Shown piece by piece: positions 23,498 to 31,677 of a DNA stretch of 64,000 bases. Position 1 is the stretch's first letter; each line of letters begins with the position of its first letter. The stretch covers positions 1-64,000 of IMG/VR virus record IMGVR_UViG_3300009551_000049; one strand, 5' to 3'. The position numbers were made by a program, and so were the translations under genes. The stretch comes from a virus. The notes below the pieces were generated by a model. The model did no database searches and had not been told where the DNA came from. It was given only the letters and a program-made list of their open reading frames with translations.

Positions 23498-26400
23498 TCA
23501 TGCAGACGTGATATTGAGCGTAAACCCGCCGACAATCTTGCCGATGCTGAGTGCTTTGGTGTCCTGAACCCAGAGTGTCCATGCCCCGTTCGGATTACCA
23601 CCATTGAAAGCAGCCAGTGTGTTGTTTGGCGCACCGGACGGACAAGGCAACGGGAACGGGAAAAATGGCCCAATCTGGGTTGGCTTAAACGTGCCTGAAG
23701 CCATGCTGGAACCATTCAGAGAGCTTCCAGCGGCATCGTCAAAAACAAGATTGATGCCGGTGACATTGATGGAGCCGCCGCAATTACGCATCAGGTTTAC
23801 CAGCACACCGTCCGGCGACATGAGCATGATTGAAACATCGGTTGGAAACTGATGCTGAAACCCGCTGATGGTGGCCGTGACCTTGGTGATATGCCCCGTG
23901 AGGCCGGAGACGCATTTCACAGCCGGATACGGAGTAGCCGCCGAATTGTCGTTGATCGTGATTTGACCCGCGCTGGTGTCCGTACAGCTACAGGAAAGAG
24001 CTGCATTGGCCTGTGCCGTGGCCTGCGCCAATGCCTGAGTCTGGGCATCCTGCTGGCTGATTAAGCTGATGTATGTAACGCTCTTGGTTACAGATTGGCC
24101 AGTCTGTCCGACCGGGCAATTTGCGGTGTAAGCTTCAGTGGCAGAATACGAATTGATGCACTGGATGGCAGCATTTGCCAGAGCGGTCGCGGCGGCGAGT
24201 GCTTTGGCATCAGCGTCCGCCTGAGAAACAAGGCTGGTTGCCGTCGCGCTCTTGCACAATGTCGGGCTTGGCGCAAAAATCACGCCTCCAAAACTTGCCC
24301 TTACAAACGTGGCCTTGGTCTTGTCATAAACAAGCTTGAAGTATTTAAACTGCGCCGGGTCAAACGTGCAACAGTTGGCAAGCTTGACCGTCATATCAAC
24401 ATCGCCATTTGGATTGGCTGGGTAGCCACGGTCAGAAGTCAGGAAAATTTTTTGCCAAGTGATACCATCATTCGATCCGTTGACCGACAATGTAAAATTA
24501 TCGACGCTTGTGAACGTCCAGCAAATGATGTTTAAAATTGGAGGCGTGGCAAAATTAAAATACGTTCCATCCGCTGCCGAATTTTGGGTAAAAGATGGCA
24601 GCGCGCCTTCGTCGGCTAACACCTGAGTTCCTCCATTTGGGCACTGTACGCAAGCCTGCTGGGTGCTTGCGTATTGCTTGGGCGGAGTATATCCGGGCAC
24701 TTCGATGTTTGGCAACGGATTCGGGTCTGGCAGTTGAACGGGTGGCGGTGTATCGAGACATCCGGTGCCATAGCAATTGTATCCGCTGATGTAAGAGAAA
24801 ACCGCGCCTGCCCCAAACATTTGAAGCTTTGATACCGCAACGCCAATAAACCCGGTGGACGTAGTTTTTGTGATGTAAATCCGGTAATTGGTGAATGCTT
24901 GAGGCGATGCGACATTAAATGTGAGCGCGTCCGCCGCCTCGGTTCCGGTAAATACAACCCCGGTTCGACTATCAACCGTAGTCCAATCCGTGCCATTGTT
25001 TGAGCCTTGAAAAAGCCAGTCTGTCGGAATCAATTGAGGGTCAATGTAACTTGCCCGCATCAGATACGATCCGACTACTTTTGGGGAATCAAATTCGTAG
25101 GCCAGCCATTGTGGAACATCTTCCCCAGTCGCCCAAAATGTCGCCGTTGGGTCGGGGCCATCTTGGTCATCAAAAGCCTGAAACGGGTAATAAGAATTGT
25201 TGGTGGATGAGGCAGACGCAATACCGCTTGGGGTGGTGTCGTCTGTCATCGCAGGAATCAATGCGCCTTCGCTTCCGTATCCAGTTTGAACATAGGTGGT
25301 GCCAATGCCACAGGCAGGCGGGACGTAAACCACATTCTCGGTTGAAAACCCATCGCTCAAAATGTTTATGATATTGGTCGTATCATCGAACGAAACATTA
25401 TCGAGTAACGCCCCGGCAGAAGCCGCGCCCGACGAGGCCGATGTCTGCTGAAACCTGATCCAGACAGAGATATTATCGGGGGCCGTAAATGTGAACGACT
25501 GGGGCTGAAACGGTTGCTGGTAGTCATTTATTGTCACCGATTGATTCAAGTAATTGACCTGAGAGCCGGTGGTATTTTCAGACGGCGCAACCGAACAGGC
25601 GTCAATCGTGCCAACCAAAAATGCCGCCAGCATGTCAGTTTCGCTCATGTGGTCAACATAGGCGGGTGCCGTGGGGGCGATGGTGGCGATAAGATAGTAC
25701 GCGCTATCTGGACTCTCTCCGGTTGTGCGGTAGATGTTTATCGCGGTCGCCGACGCGGAAGCTGTGGCTTGGACTGTGATGGACGCATTTGCTGTTGTCG
25801 GCGTTGCCGACGAAACAGGGCTTGATGCGGTTTCACCATTTGCATTGACGTAGGTGTAAACATATTTGTAAGTCGGAGTTCCAACCAGCGGTGTACCGGA
25901 TTCGTTCACCGTCAGAACCGGAGCAACGTCCGGGTTGGGAATGCCATCATTATTGCGGCCAAAAATTCGCATGTTGACCGTGCTTGAAGTTCCTGCCGCG
26001 CGCTGGTTTCCGGCCAGAACCAAGGAAAGCCGGTAAGAGTGTCCTTTGGTAAGGGCAAACGAATTCTTGCTTTCCATTATTCCGTTGTGAGGAGCACTCG
26101 AACCCGCCAGCTCCACGTAAAGCCCGTTACCGGGCAGAAAATCAAGAAATCCGTTGCCAATCAAATCAACATGACCGCTGATGACATTCCAATTTTTGAA
26201 CTTGCAGTAATCCAGCTTTCCCTTGGCTTCAAAATCGTCACCGACCGGCGCACAGTTACCAGCGCACAGATAGCCACGCAACCCGTTGATAGCCCGCAGG
26301 GCATCAGTATCAACGCCGTTGTAACTGTTCACAAAAAAACCGCCGGTCGAAAAAGTTTCCAACAATGAAAATGCAGTTCCGGTGGCACGAACACCAAGAC

Positions 26401-27211
26401 AAAGTACAACCCCGCCCGAGGACTTGAATGCAGCCAGCGCGGCCAGCGCATCACTGGCATCATTCGCTGTGGCGGACGAGTCCTCGCCATCGGTCAAAAG
26501 CATCAAAACCTTTTGGTCAACCGAAACTGATCCAAGCGATGCAATCGCAGAATTGGCAGCGACTTTATATCCAGTCAATTGACCGGCTGTGGTGATTGTG
26601 TCAACCAGTGCGGAAACCGAGGCCGCGTTTGAAATCGGGGCGGACAAAACCGTGTATCCAGTGTCATAAAAAACAGCAAGTCCGACCAAATCCTTTTGCG
26701 TGTTCACCGAATTTATGAACTGCTTGGCGGCGGCTTTTGCAAAATCAATCTTCTGAGAATAAGACCCGCCGAAAGCCTGAGTCATCGACTTGCTGATGTC
26801 GATGACGACCATTATGCCGACTGCAATATCTGCACAGCAATTGACCCCACCCAATACCGACAAGCTCGCACTGGCAGTCAGGCCCGTGTAGGAGGCGGTG
26901 ATGACAGCCTCTCCATCAGTTAATCCGGTGGCATTTCCTGAAGATGACCCGACCACGGCAACGTCTGGATTTGAAGTGGTAAAAACGGTCTGGTTGGTCA
27001 CATCCTTTTCTTGACCATTGCTGACAATAAAAGCCTTGAATTGAACACTGCCAAGCTGGCAGCAAAGCGAGACTTCAGGCTTGATGATGAGTTGGGAAGA
27101 TACGCCACAAACATTCGGGTTTAGCAGTGCAAAAACCGGATCGTTACAGCGCGCGTCCGGCGGGGGCGGCGTATTGGAGCACGGCTGATTTGTGATTCTG
27201 CCTAGATTCAT
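23498..27211 (-). CDS. Large adhesin-like virion protein with VWA domain, 1237 aa
   Basis: ATG 27211 overlaps the upstream stop (ATGA). In order: a bacterial Ig-like (Big_2) region about 35-120; a von Willebrand A domain about 130-320 with metal site DISKS and LTDGED; beta-rich segments about 335-620; discoidin-like jelly-roll segments about 670-830 and 860-970; about two copies of a Cys-ended repeat (SQADADAKALAAATALANAA) near 990-1110; and a C-terminal P/proprotein-convertase-like domain with FPTDVSIMLMSPDG and NGAWTLWVQDT. This is a cell-surface-adhesion toolkit, so it is probably the receptor-binding or fibre protein. Confidence 0.78.
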   Translation of the reverse strand: MNLGRITNQPCSNTPPPPDARCNDPVFALLNPNVCGVSSQLIIKPEVSLCCQLGSVQFKAFIVSNGQEKDVTNQTVFTTSNPDVAVVGSSSGNATGLTDGEAVITASYTGLTASASLSVLGGVNCCADIAVGIMVVIDISKSMTQAFGGSYSQKIDFAKAAAKQFINSVNTQKDLVGLAVFYDTGYTVLSAPISNAASVSALVDTITTAGQLTGYKVAANSAIASLGSVSVDQKVLMLLTDGEDSSATANDASDALAALAAFKSSGGVVLCLGVRATGTAFSLLETFSTGGFFVNSYNGVDTDALRAINGLRGYLCAGNCAPVGDDFEAKGKLDYCKFKNWNVISGHVDLIGNGFLDFLPGNGLYVELAGSSAPHNGIMESKNSFALTKGHSYRLSLVLAGNQRAAGTSSTVNMRIFGRNNDGIPNPDVAPVLTVNESGTPLVGTPTYKYVYTYVNANGETASSPVSSATPTTANASITVQATASASATAINIYRTTGESPDSAYYLIATIAPTAPAYVDHMSETDMLAAFLVGTIDACSVAPSENTTGSQVNYLNQSVTINDYQQPFQPQSFTFTAPDNISVWIRFQQTSASSGAASAGALLDNVSFDDTTNIINILSDGFSTENVVYVPPACGIGTTYVQTGYGSEGALIPAMTDDTTPSGIASASSTNNSYYPFQAFDDQDGPDPTATFWATGEDVPQWLAYEFDSPKVVGSYLMRASYIDPQLIPTDWLFQGSNNGTDWTTVDSRTGVVFTGTEAADALTFNVASPQAFTNYRIYITKTTSTGFIGVAVSKLQMFGAGAVFSYISGYNCYGTGCLDTPPPVQLPDPNPLPNIEVPGYTPPKQYASTQQACVQCPNGGTQVLADEGALPSFTQNSAADGTYFNFATPPILNIICWTFTSVDNFTLSVNGSNDGITWQKIFLTSDRGYPANPNGDVDMTVKLANCCTFDPAQFKYFKLVYDKTKATFVRASFGGVIFAPSPTLCKSATATSLVSQADADAKALAAATALANAAIQCINSYSATEAYTANCPVGQTGQSVTKSVTYISLISQQDAQTQALAQATAQANAALSCSCTDTSAGQITINDNSAATPYPAVKCVSGLTGHITKVTATISGFQHQFPTDVSIMLMSPDGVLVNLMRNCGGSINVTGINLVFDDAAGSSLNGSSMASGTFKPTQIGPFFPFPLPCPSGAPNNTLAAFNGGNPNGAWTLWVQDTKALSIGKIVGGFTLNITSA

Positions 27212-29211
27212 ACATTCAAATTGTAAGTGCCGCACAGGTTATTTTGTGCGCGCTGTTGAGCGGTTCCAGCAGCCAGTGAGTTGGCATAATTGATGGCGGC
27301 GGCATTAGCCGCCGCCTGAGAAACGGTCGATGTGTACTTGCCTGCACCGACATTCACGGTGACAGTTGCCGTGCAATAACCTCTTACACCCAAATTTAAG
27401 GTGATAGATTTTGTCACCGACTGGCTGGTATTGTAGAACGTGGGCGAAACAGAGTTGCAAACCAGTGCAGCGTTTGCTTGCAGGGTCGCAGAATTCAAAG
27501 CTTGGGCATCAGCGTCCGCCTGCGAAAGCGTCGAGCTGAAGGTGTGGGCTGCAACCGTCTTTGTGACCGACGCGCCAGTTTGACCCGCCGGGCATACGGC
27601 AGTGTACGTCTGGGCAGAATTCCAGAACGTGCAAGATAGCAGAGATTGAGCCTGCGCCTGAGCAGCGGCAAGGGCTTGGGCGTCCGCTTCAGCTTGAGAT
27701 ATGGTCGAAGTAAACTGACCGGCGGGTATATTTACGGTCTGCGGCGTTCCGTCCGGGTTCGGGGCAATGCCGTTACCGGCGCAGACAGCCGTGTAGCTCT
27801 GGGCGGCATTAGTATAGGTCGTTGGCGGGGTATTGCAGTTCAATTGGGCCTGCGCTTGGGTCTGGGCCTGAGCCAATGCCTTGGCATCCGCGTCCGCCTG
27901 AGATATCGCACTGGCCACCAAGCCCGCGCTGATGGTGATAGTAACCGGATTGCCAGTCGAACCCGCCTGGCAGTTCGCAGTAAAAATCTGCTGGGTGTTG
28001 TAGAAAAGGGCGTTTGTCGCCGCCGGATTCGATTGGCGGGCAAAACTGGCCTCGTCTCCACGAACACGGGTTTCTTCACGGCATTCGTGAATCAATTTGG
28101 CTCGGGACTCATTGTAATCCGACTGGGCGGAAGCCGCCGCCTCGTAATCGCGCTCGTAATTCTTGAGATGATCCCAGCGCACAAAATGGCGAATGGCCTC
28201 GGCAAGCATCGGGTCATCATCAACCGGATCGCCATCCGACCAGTTGCGCTTGATGCCATCCCACTTCACCACGACATACTCAGTGCTGTTAATCCAAGGA
28301 ACGATATAGATTTTTTGACGCTCCAAAGCCCAAAGTCCGCGCTCGGCCCGATGCTTTTTATCTGTGTCTGACTGTGGATAATGGTATCCAAGCGGAAGCA
28401 GCGGGAGTCCGGGGGGCACGTTCGCATCGGTCGGAACCGGCGGTTTCAAGTCAAAGAAATGCCACCAGTTTAAGCAGCCGTGGTGATGCCTTGAAGCCGC
28501 CCAGTATTTTTGGACATACGCCGGTTCGGTCTGCTTGTATTCAATCTCCGAGCACCAGTCTATTTCCGGCGTGGTCACGTCCATCGGGTTGAAATTCCTG
28601 ACGTTTACCACGATATTTGCGCTGCCAGAGGTTGCGACAGGGAAATTGAACGGCTTCACCGAAACATAAACCTGTGTGCCCGGAGCGTTTGAAATCTGCT
28701 GGGTCTGGTTGGTGTTCTGGTCGGATACATAAACCTTCCGGTCGAAAGATTTTACCGTACCGCTTACATCCGTGTAGCTGACAGTGACCAGAAAATACTG
28801 GGCCACCGGCTTTGTGCTTGAGCCTTGGCCGACAATTTCAACAACGAAGGCGTCAGACGGAATTATTGTGCCGATTGAGGCGGGAGCGGTAGGCGCATCT
28901 CCGATGTTTGGAGTGAGCGTGGTTGAAAATAATACGGTGCCGGTCGGGGCCGGAACCGGCTTTGAATTCACCACCGAAATCTTTTTGATGCGACCGCGCG
29001 GAGCGTCGAAAGTGGTGATCCCGCAATTGTAGAACGTGGCACACTGGGGAAACACCGAGGTATTGTCCTGCTGCAAACAGTCACACCATTGCTGGAGGTC
29101 AATGATGGCGGCTAGAAAGGCGGCGTCGTGGGCGGCTACAAGATTCGACGCCTCGCCACTTGGAAACAAAATGCTCCTCGCGTCCGATTTTAATGTCCCC
29201 CAAGTTGCCAT
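27208..29211 (-). CDS. Structural protein with C-terminal DUF5977-like repeats, 667 aa
   Basis: The N-terminal 400 residues have a virion-connector or tail look (MATWGTLKSDARSILFP; aromatic-rich WWHFFD near 245). The last 270 residues are four repeats, each with an aromatic start, a glycine turn, SQADADAKALAQAQ-like helix and a Cys at the end, as in DUF5977 repeats known mainly from Bacteroidota. The same repeat type recurs in the adjacent adhesin, so the two may interact or exchange segments. It starts one base from 29211-29654. Confidence 0.7.
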   Translation of the reverse strand: MATWGTLKSDARSILFPSGEASNLVAAHDAAFLAAIIDLQQWCDCLQQDNTSVFPQCATFYNCGITTFDAPRGRIKKISVVNSKPVPAPTGTVLFSTTLTPNIGDAPTAPASIGTIIPSDAFVVEIVGQGSSTKPVAQYFLVTVSYTDVSGTVKSFDRKVYVSDQNTNQTQQISNAPGTQVYVSVKPFNFPVATSGSANIVVNVRNFNPMDVTTPEIDWCSEIEYKQTEPAYVQKYWAASRHHHGCLNWWHFFDLKPPVPTDANVPPGLPLLPLGYHYPQSDTDKKHRAERGLWALERQKIYIVPWINSTEYVVVKWDGIKRNWSDGDPVDDDPMLAEAIRHFVRWDHLKNYERDYEAAASAQSDYNESRAKLIHECREETRVRGDEASFARQSNPAATNALFYNTQQIFTANCQAGSTGNPVTITISAGLVASAISQADADAKALAQAQTQAQAQLNCNTPPTTYTNAAQSYTAVCAGNGIAPNPDGTPQTVNIPAGQFTSTISQAEADAQALAAAQAQAQSLLSCTFWNSAQTYTAVCPAGQTGASVTKTVAAHTFSSTLSQADADAQALNSATLQANAALVCNSVSPTFYNTSQSVTKSITLNLGVRGYCTATVTVNVGAGKYTSTVSQAAANAAAINYANSLAAGTAQQRAQNNLCGTYNLNV

Positions 29212-29654
29212 TATTGAGTTTTGGCTTCAGTTTTGGTTTTGACGGGCTGGCCGGAGGCGGGCCGGAAAGGTGTGGTATCGACGACTTGACCAGCTTCTTT
29301 TGGAACACGGTCTGCTTGGCGAACTGGACTGTTAGCCTCCGCAGCCGCAGCCGCTTTTTTTTGCGGGAACATTGGCGGGAGCGGGCGCAATTTTTCGGGC
29401 TGCAAGAATACTGCGGATACCTTCCCGTTCTCGTTTTTTTTTATTGCCTCGTATTCCTCCTCGTTGATGAGAGCGATGCCGCCCCGGTGCTGCTCGATGG
29501 CAAGATGCAGAGCCTCGGCAAGTTTCGGATCGTCCTTGGTGTCGTCGAAACGCAAAACACCTTGGTTGGAAGAATTGACCTCGAATGTAACTGGCTGGTT
29601 GTTGTAATAAAACGGATTGCTGGCCAGTTCTTTTTTGAAGTATTTGAATGCCAT
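29211..29654 (-). CDS. Hypothetical structural-region protein, 147 aa
   Basis: Residues 1-70 have a compact alpha/beta look (FEVNSSNQGVLRFDD, LAIEQHRGGIALINEEEYE). The C-terminal 60 residues are Ala/Lys/Pro-rich and probably disordered (KKAAAAAEA then KTKTEAKTQ). It is the first gene after the capsid terminator, so it likely belongs to a separate transcript with the tail genes. A head-completion or decoration role is possible but unsupported. Confidence 0.6.
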   Translation of the reverse strand: MAFKYFKKELASNPFYYNNQPVTFEVNSSNQGVLRFDDTKDDPKLAEALHLAIEQHRGGIALINEEEYEAIKKNENGKVSAVFLQPEKLRPLPPMFPQKKAAAAAEANSPVRQADRVPKEAGQVVDTTPFRPASGQPVKTKTEAKTQ

Positions 29655-29696
29655 AACGATTCGACATTAAATCCTCACCAAACCATTTGCAATGAA

Positions 29697-29727
29697 AAAC
29701 GGCGCAGCCGGGTTGGCTGCGCCGTTT
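29697..29727 (-). terminator. Intrinsic terminator of the capsid gene
   Basis: A perfect 13-bp stem AAACGGCGCAGCC/GGCTGCGCCGTTT with a 5-nt loop lies just past the capsid stop. On the minus strand it is followed by a run of five T, the classic rho-independent form. It separates capsid from the downstream structural genes. Confidence 0.85.
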
Positions 29728-29743
29728 ATATTCACCCAACGGC

Positions 29744-31465
29744 TTAATGATAGGTCGTGGTGGTCGTCGTGCTGGTGCCGCCGTAGTTCGCGCCGTTGTC
29801 AATCAGCGGCTCAATTGCGGACGAATCCCAGTTCTCAATGATGAGATTCGACTTCGGGCACTCCACAACCACGGTGTACGTGGTGGACATCAGGGTTTGT
29901 TCCTGAGTCGGAACCTTCATCACACAAGCAAAGCTGGAGTTGATGGACTGGAGGTTTTTCAGATCACCAGTCTTGGCGATGATTTTGTTTGTGGCGAGGA
30001 TGCCGGGATATATCCCAGCAAAGTCTAAAATCCACAGCACCCTCGCCATAGTCGTCTGCCCCTTCATGGCCGCAGCCGAAATGTAGTCATCAAAGAAGTT
30101 GTGGGTCACCACGTTCAATTTGACATTCGGCCACTGGAGCTGGTACGTGCGGTAGGCGAAGCCAAACGCGGCGTCCTTGGTCTGGATGGCCAGCGGCCCG
30201 TTGAATTCTTTCACGGCATTTTCAATCGGCAGGGTCATCCGCAAGGTGTTGTTCGTCTTGCCGGAATAATACTTAATCATGGCCTGATTGATGGCCTCCG
30301 CCGTAACGGAGTCGGTGAACAGGTCGATGGACGACGCCTTGCCATTGTTGTTCTGGCGGACGCGCATGATGTTGTAAATTTCTCGGAACAGGGCGGGCAG
30401 GTTGAGGCCACCGCCCTGAAGATCAACCACGCGGTTGCACTGGGCCATCTGCTCGTAAATGCCGATGACATTCGCGCGCTTGCCCTGACAGGTCGCACCG
30501 TCCACACCGAGGCCGAAGGCAGACCCGTCATAAGCGTCGATTTCGGCGAGGTTGTTGTACGTCGAGAGCGACTGGTTGGGCAGCGGCTTCGAGAAAAACA
30601 TATTGTGAACCATCTGCTTCTGGAACGACCGGCCCAACTGCTTGTTGCGCTGGATGTCATCGAGGTCGCCAAACTCCGCGTACAGCGGGTTGTTTTCCAG
30701 CAACAGGGCGCGCCACTTGTCGTAGTTCGAGGACTTGCAAAGCGACGTGCGCGTGGTTTCAAACCAGAATTCCGTGTTTTTCCAGTTGATGTACGCCGGG
30801 TCTTCGTTGCAGAACTTTTCGTAATCACCCACGTTGTTGGTGCCCACGGTCATAATGCCATTGACCGGGTTGGCCAGCTTGTCCACGCTCAGAAACGAAT
30901 TCGTGTTCTGCGAGGAAAGCACCAGATCGGCGGTGCCGTCGCCGTTGTCGGTCGCGCTGACAATGGCCCAAGCCGTCACCGACTTGCTGCCCGCGTTCGT
31001 CCGGGCGTCGATGTAAACACGGCGGTTGGCCGGGAAAAGACGAAGATCAATCGGGATATTGGAGCTGGACGTGATTTCAACAACCCAGTTGCCGCCCGAG
31101 GCGCGGCCATTGCCGACCAGCCAGTATTCGTCATTGATGGGACTATACTGCCGGGCGAGCACAAAGGGCATGATTTCAATGGTGCCGCCGCCCGAGTTGC
31201 GCGTTTGGATGCGCTTCGACATATTGACCTTGTTGGCCATCAGGAAATCGTACATCCCGTTCTGCTGGGCCTCGCACATCTTGATTTCCATATCGTGATG
31301 GAGCAAGGCCTCCATGACGCGGTAATTCGCGCCGGACATATACACGCTGGTCAGGTCACCGACTTCCAGCGGAATGGCTTGGCAGAGGGTCACCGAGCCG
31401 CATTGCTTGATGTTTGTCGAAATTGCGGGCGCGCATTTCGAGAAGGAGTTTGCAGAGAGTGCCAT
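29744..31465 (-). CDS. Major capsid protein (probable), 573 aa
   Basis: Placed between a scaffold-like gene upstream and tail genes downstream in transcription order, as capsid genes are. The N-terminus has a short Ala/Ser/Cys region (MALSANSFSKCAPAIS), then long balanced sequence with FFSKPLPNQSLSTYNNLAEI and RVLWILDFAGIYPG, and a Thr-rich tail before YH. The length is large for an HK97-type subunit but within the range of some phages. The monocistronic arrangement between two terminators fits a highly expressed protein. The name is by synteny; no short diagnostic motif exists. Confidence 0.72.
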   Translation of the reverse strand: MALSANSFSKCAPAISTNIKQCGSVTLCQAIPLEVGDLTSVYMSGANYRVMEALLHHDMEIKMCEAQQNGMYDFLMANKVNMSKRIQTRNSGGGTIEIMPFVLARQYSPINDEYWLVGNGRASGGNWVVEITSSSNIPIDLRLFPANRRVYIDARTNAGSKSVTAWAIVSATDNGDGTADLVLSSQNTNSFLSVDKLANPVNGIMTVGTNNVGDYEKFCNEDPAYINWKNTEFWFETTRTSLCKSSNYDKWRALLLENNPLYAEFGDLDDIQRNKQLGRSFQKQMVHNMFFSKPLPNQSLSTYNNLAEIDAYDGSAFGLGVDGATCQGKRANVIGIYEQMAQCNRVVDLQGGGLNLPALFREIYNIMRVRQNNNGKASSIDLFTDSVTAEAINQAMIKYYSGKTNNTLRMTLPIENAVKEFNGPLAIQTKDAAFGFAYRTYQLQWPNVKLNVVTHNFFDDYISAAAMKGQTTMARVLWILDFAGIYPGILATNKIIAKTGDLKNLQSINSSFACVMKVPTQEQTLMSTTYTVVVECPKSNLIIENWDSSAIEPLIDNGANYGGTSTTTTTTYH

Positions 31466-31543
31466 AAGTTTTATGTTCTAATTTCTTGCGTCAAAACTTA
31501 CACATTCTGTCAAACGAAAATTGAATAATTTCAAAGTTTTTTC

Positions 31544-31566
31544 GACCGTGCCAGATTTTGCATTGA
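31544..31566. promoter_or_regulatory. Recurrent intergenic near-palindrome, copy 4
   Basis: GACCGTGCCAGATTTTGCAT lies in the 212-bp gap between the scaffold terminator and the capsid start, 79 bp before the ATG on the minus strand. Since the capsid must have its own promoter in this gap, the element is a candidate part of that promoter or its operator. Confidence 0.5.
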
Positions 31567-31627
31567 GCAAATCGGTTGGAAATTAAATCATTAGCCGTAT
31601 TTATTAAACGATTTCGACATAAGCTAA

Positions 31628-31661
31628 AATGGCCATTCCGAGATTTCTCGGAATGGCCATT
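31628..31661 (-). terminator. Intrinsic terminator after scaffold gene
   Basis: A perfect 15-bp inverted repeat (AATGGCCATTCCGAG and its complement) with a 4-nt ATTT loop lies 17 bp past the scaffold stop. On the minus strand it is followed by four T. It would end the portal-scaffold transcript and isolate capsid. Confidence 0.82.
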
Positions 31662-31677
31662 GATAAAAACAGGTCTT

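Noticed and set aside
27208-28050. Tandem repeats resembling a CRISPR array
   Set aside because: They are in-frame protein repeats of unequal length and sequence within a structural gene, with no spacer pattern or leader.
30101-31528. A 475-aa open frame on the strand opposite the capsid gene
   Set aside because: Composition is Arg/Val/His-rich shadow type caused by the codon bias of capsid; no ribosome site and both capsid terminators fit the other strand.
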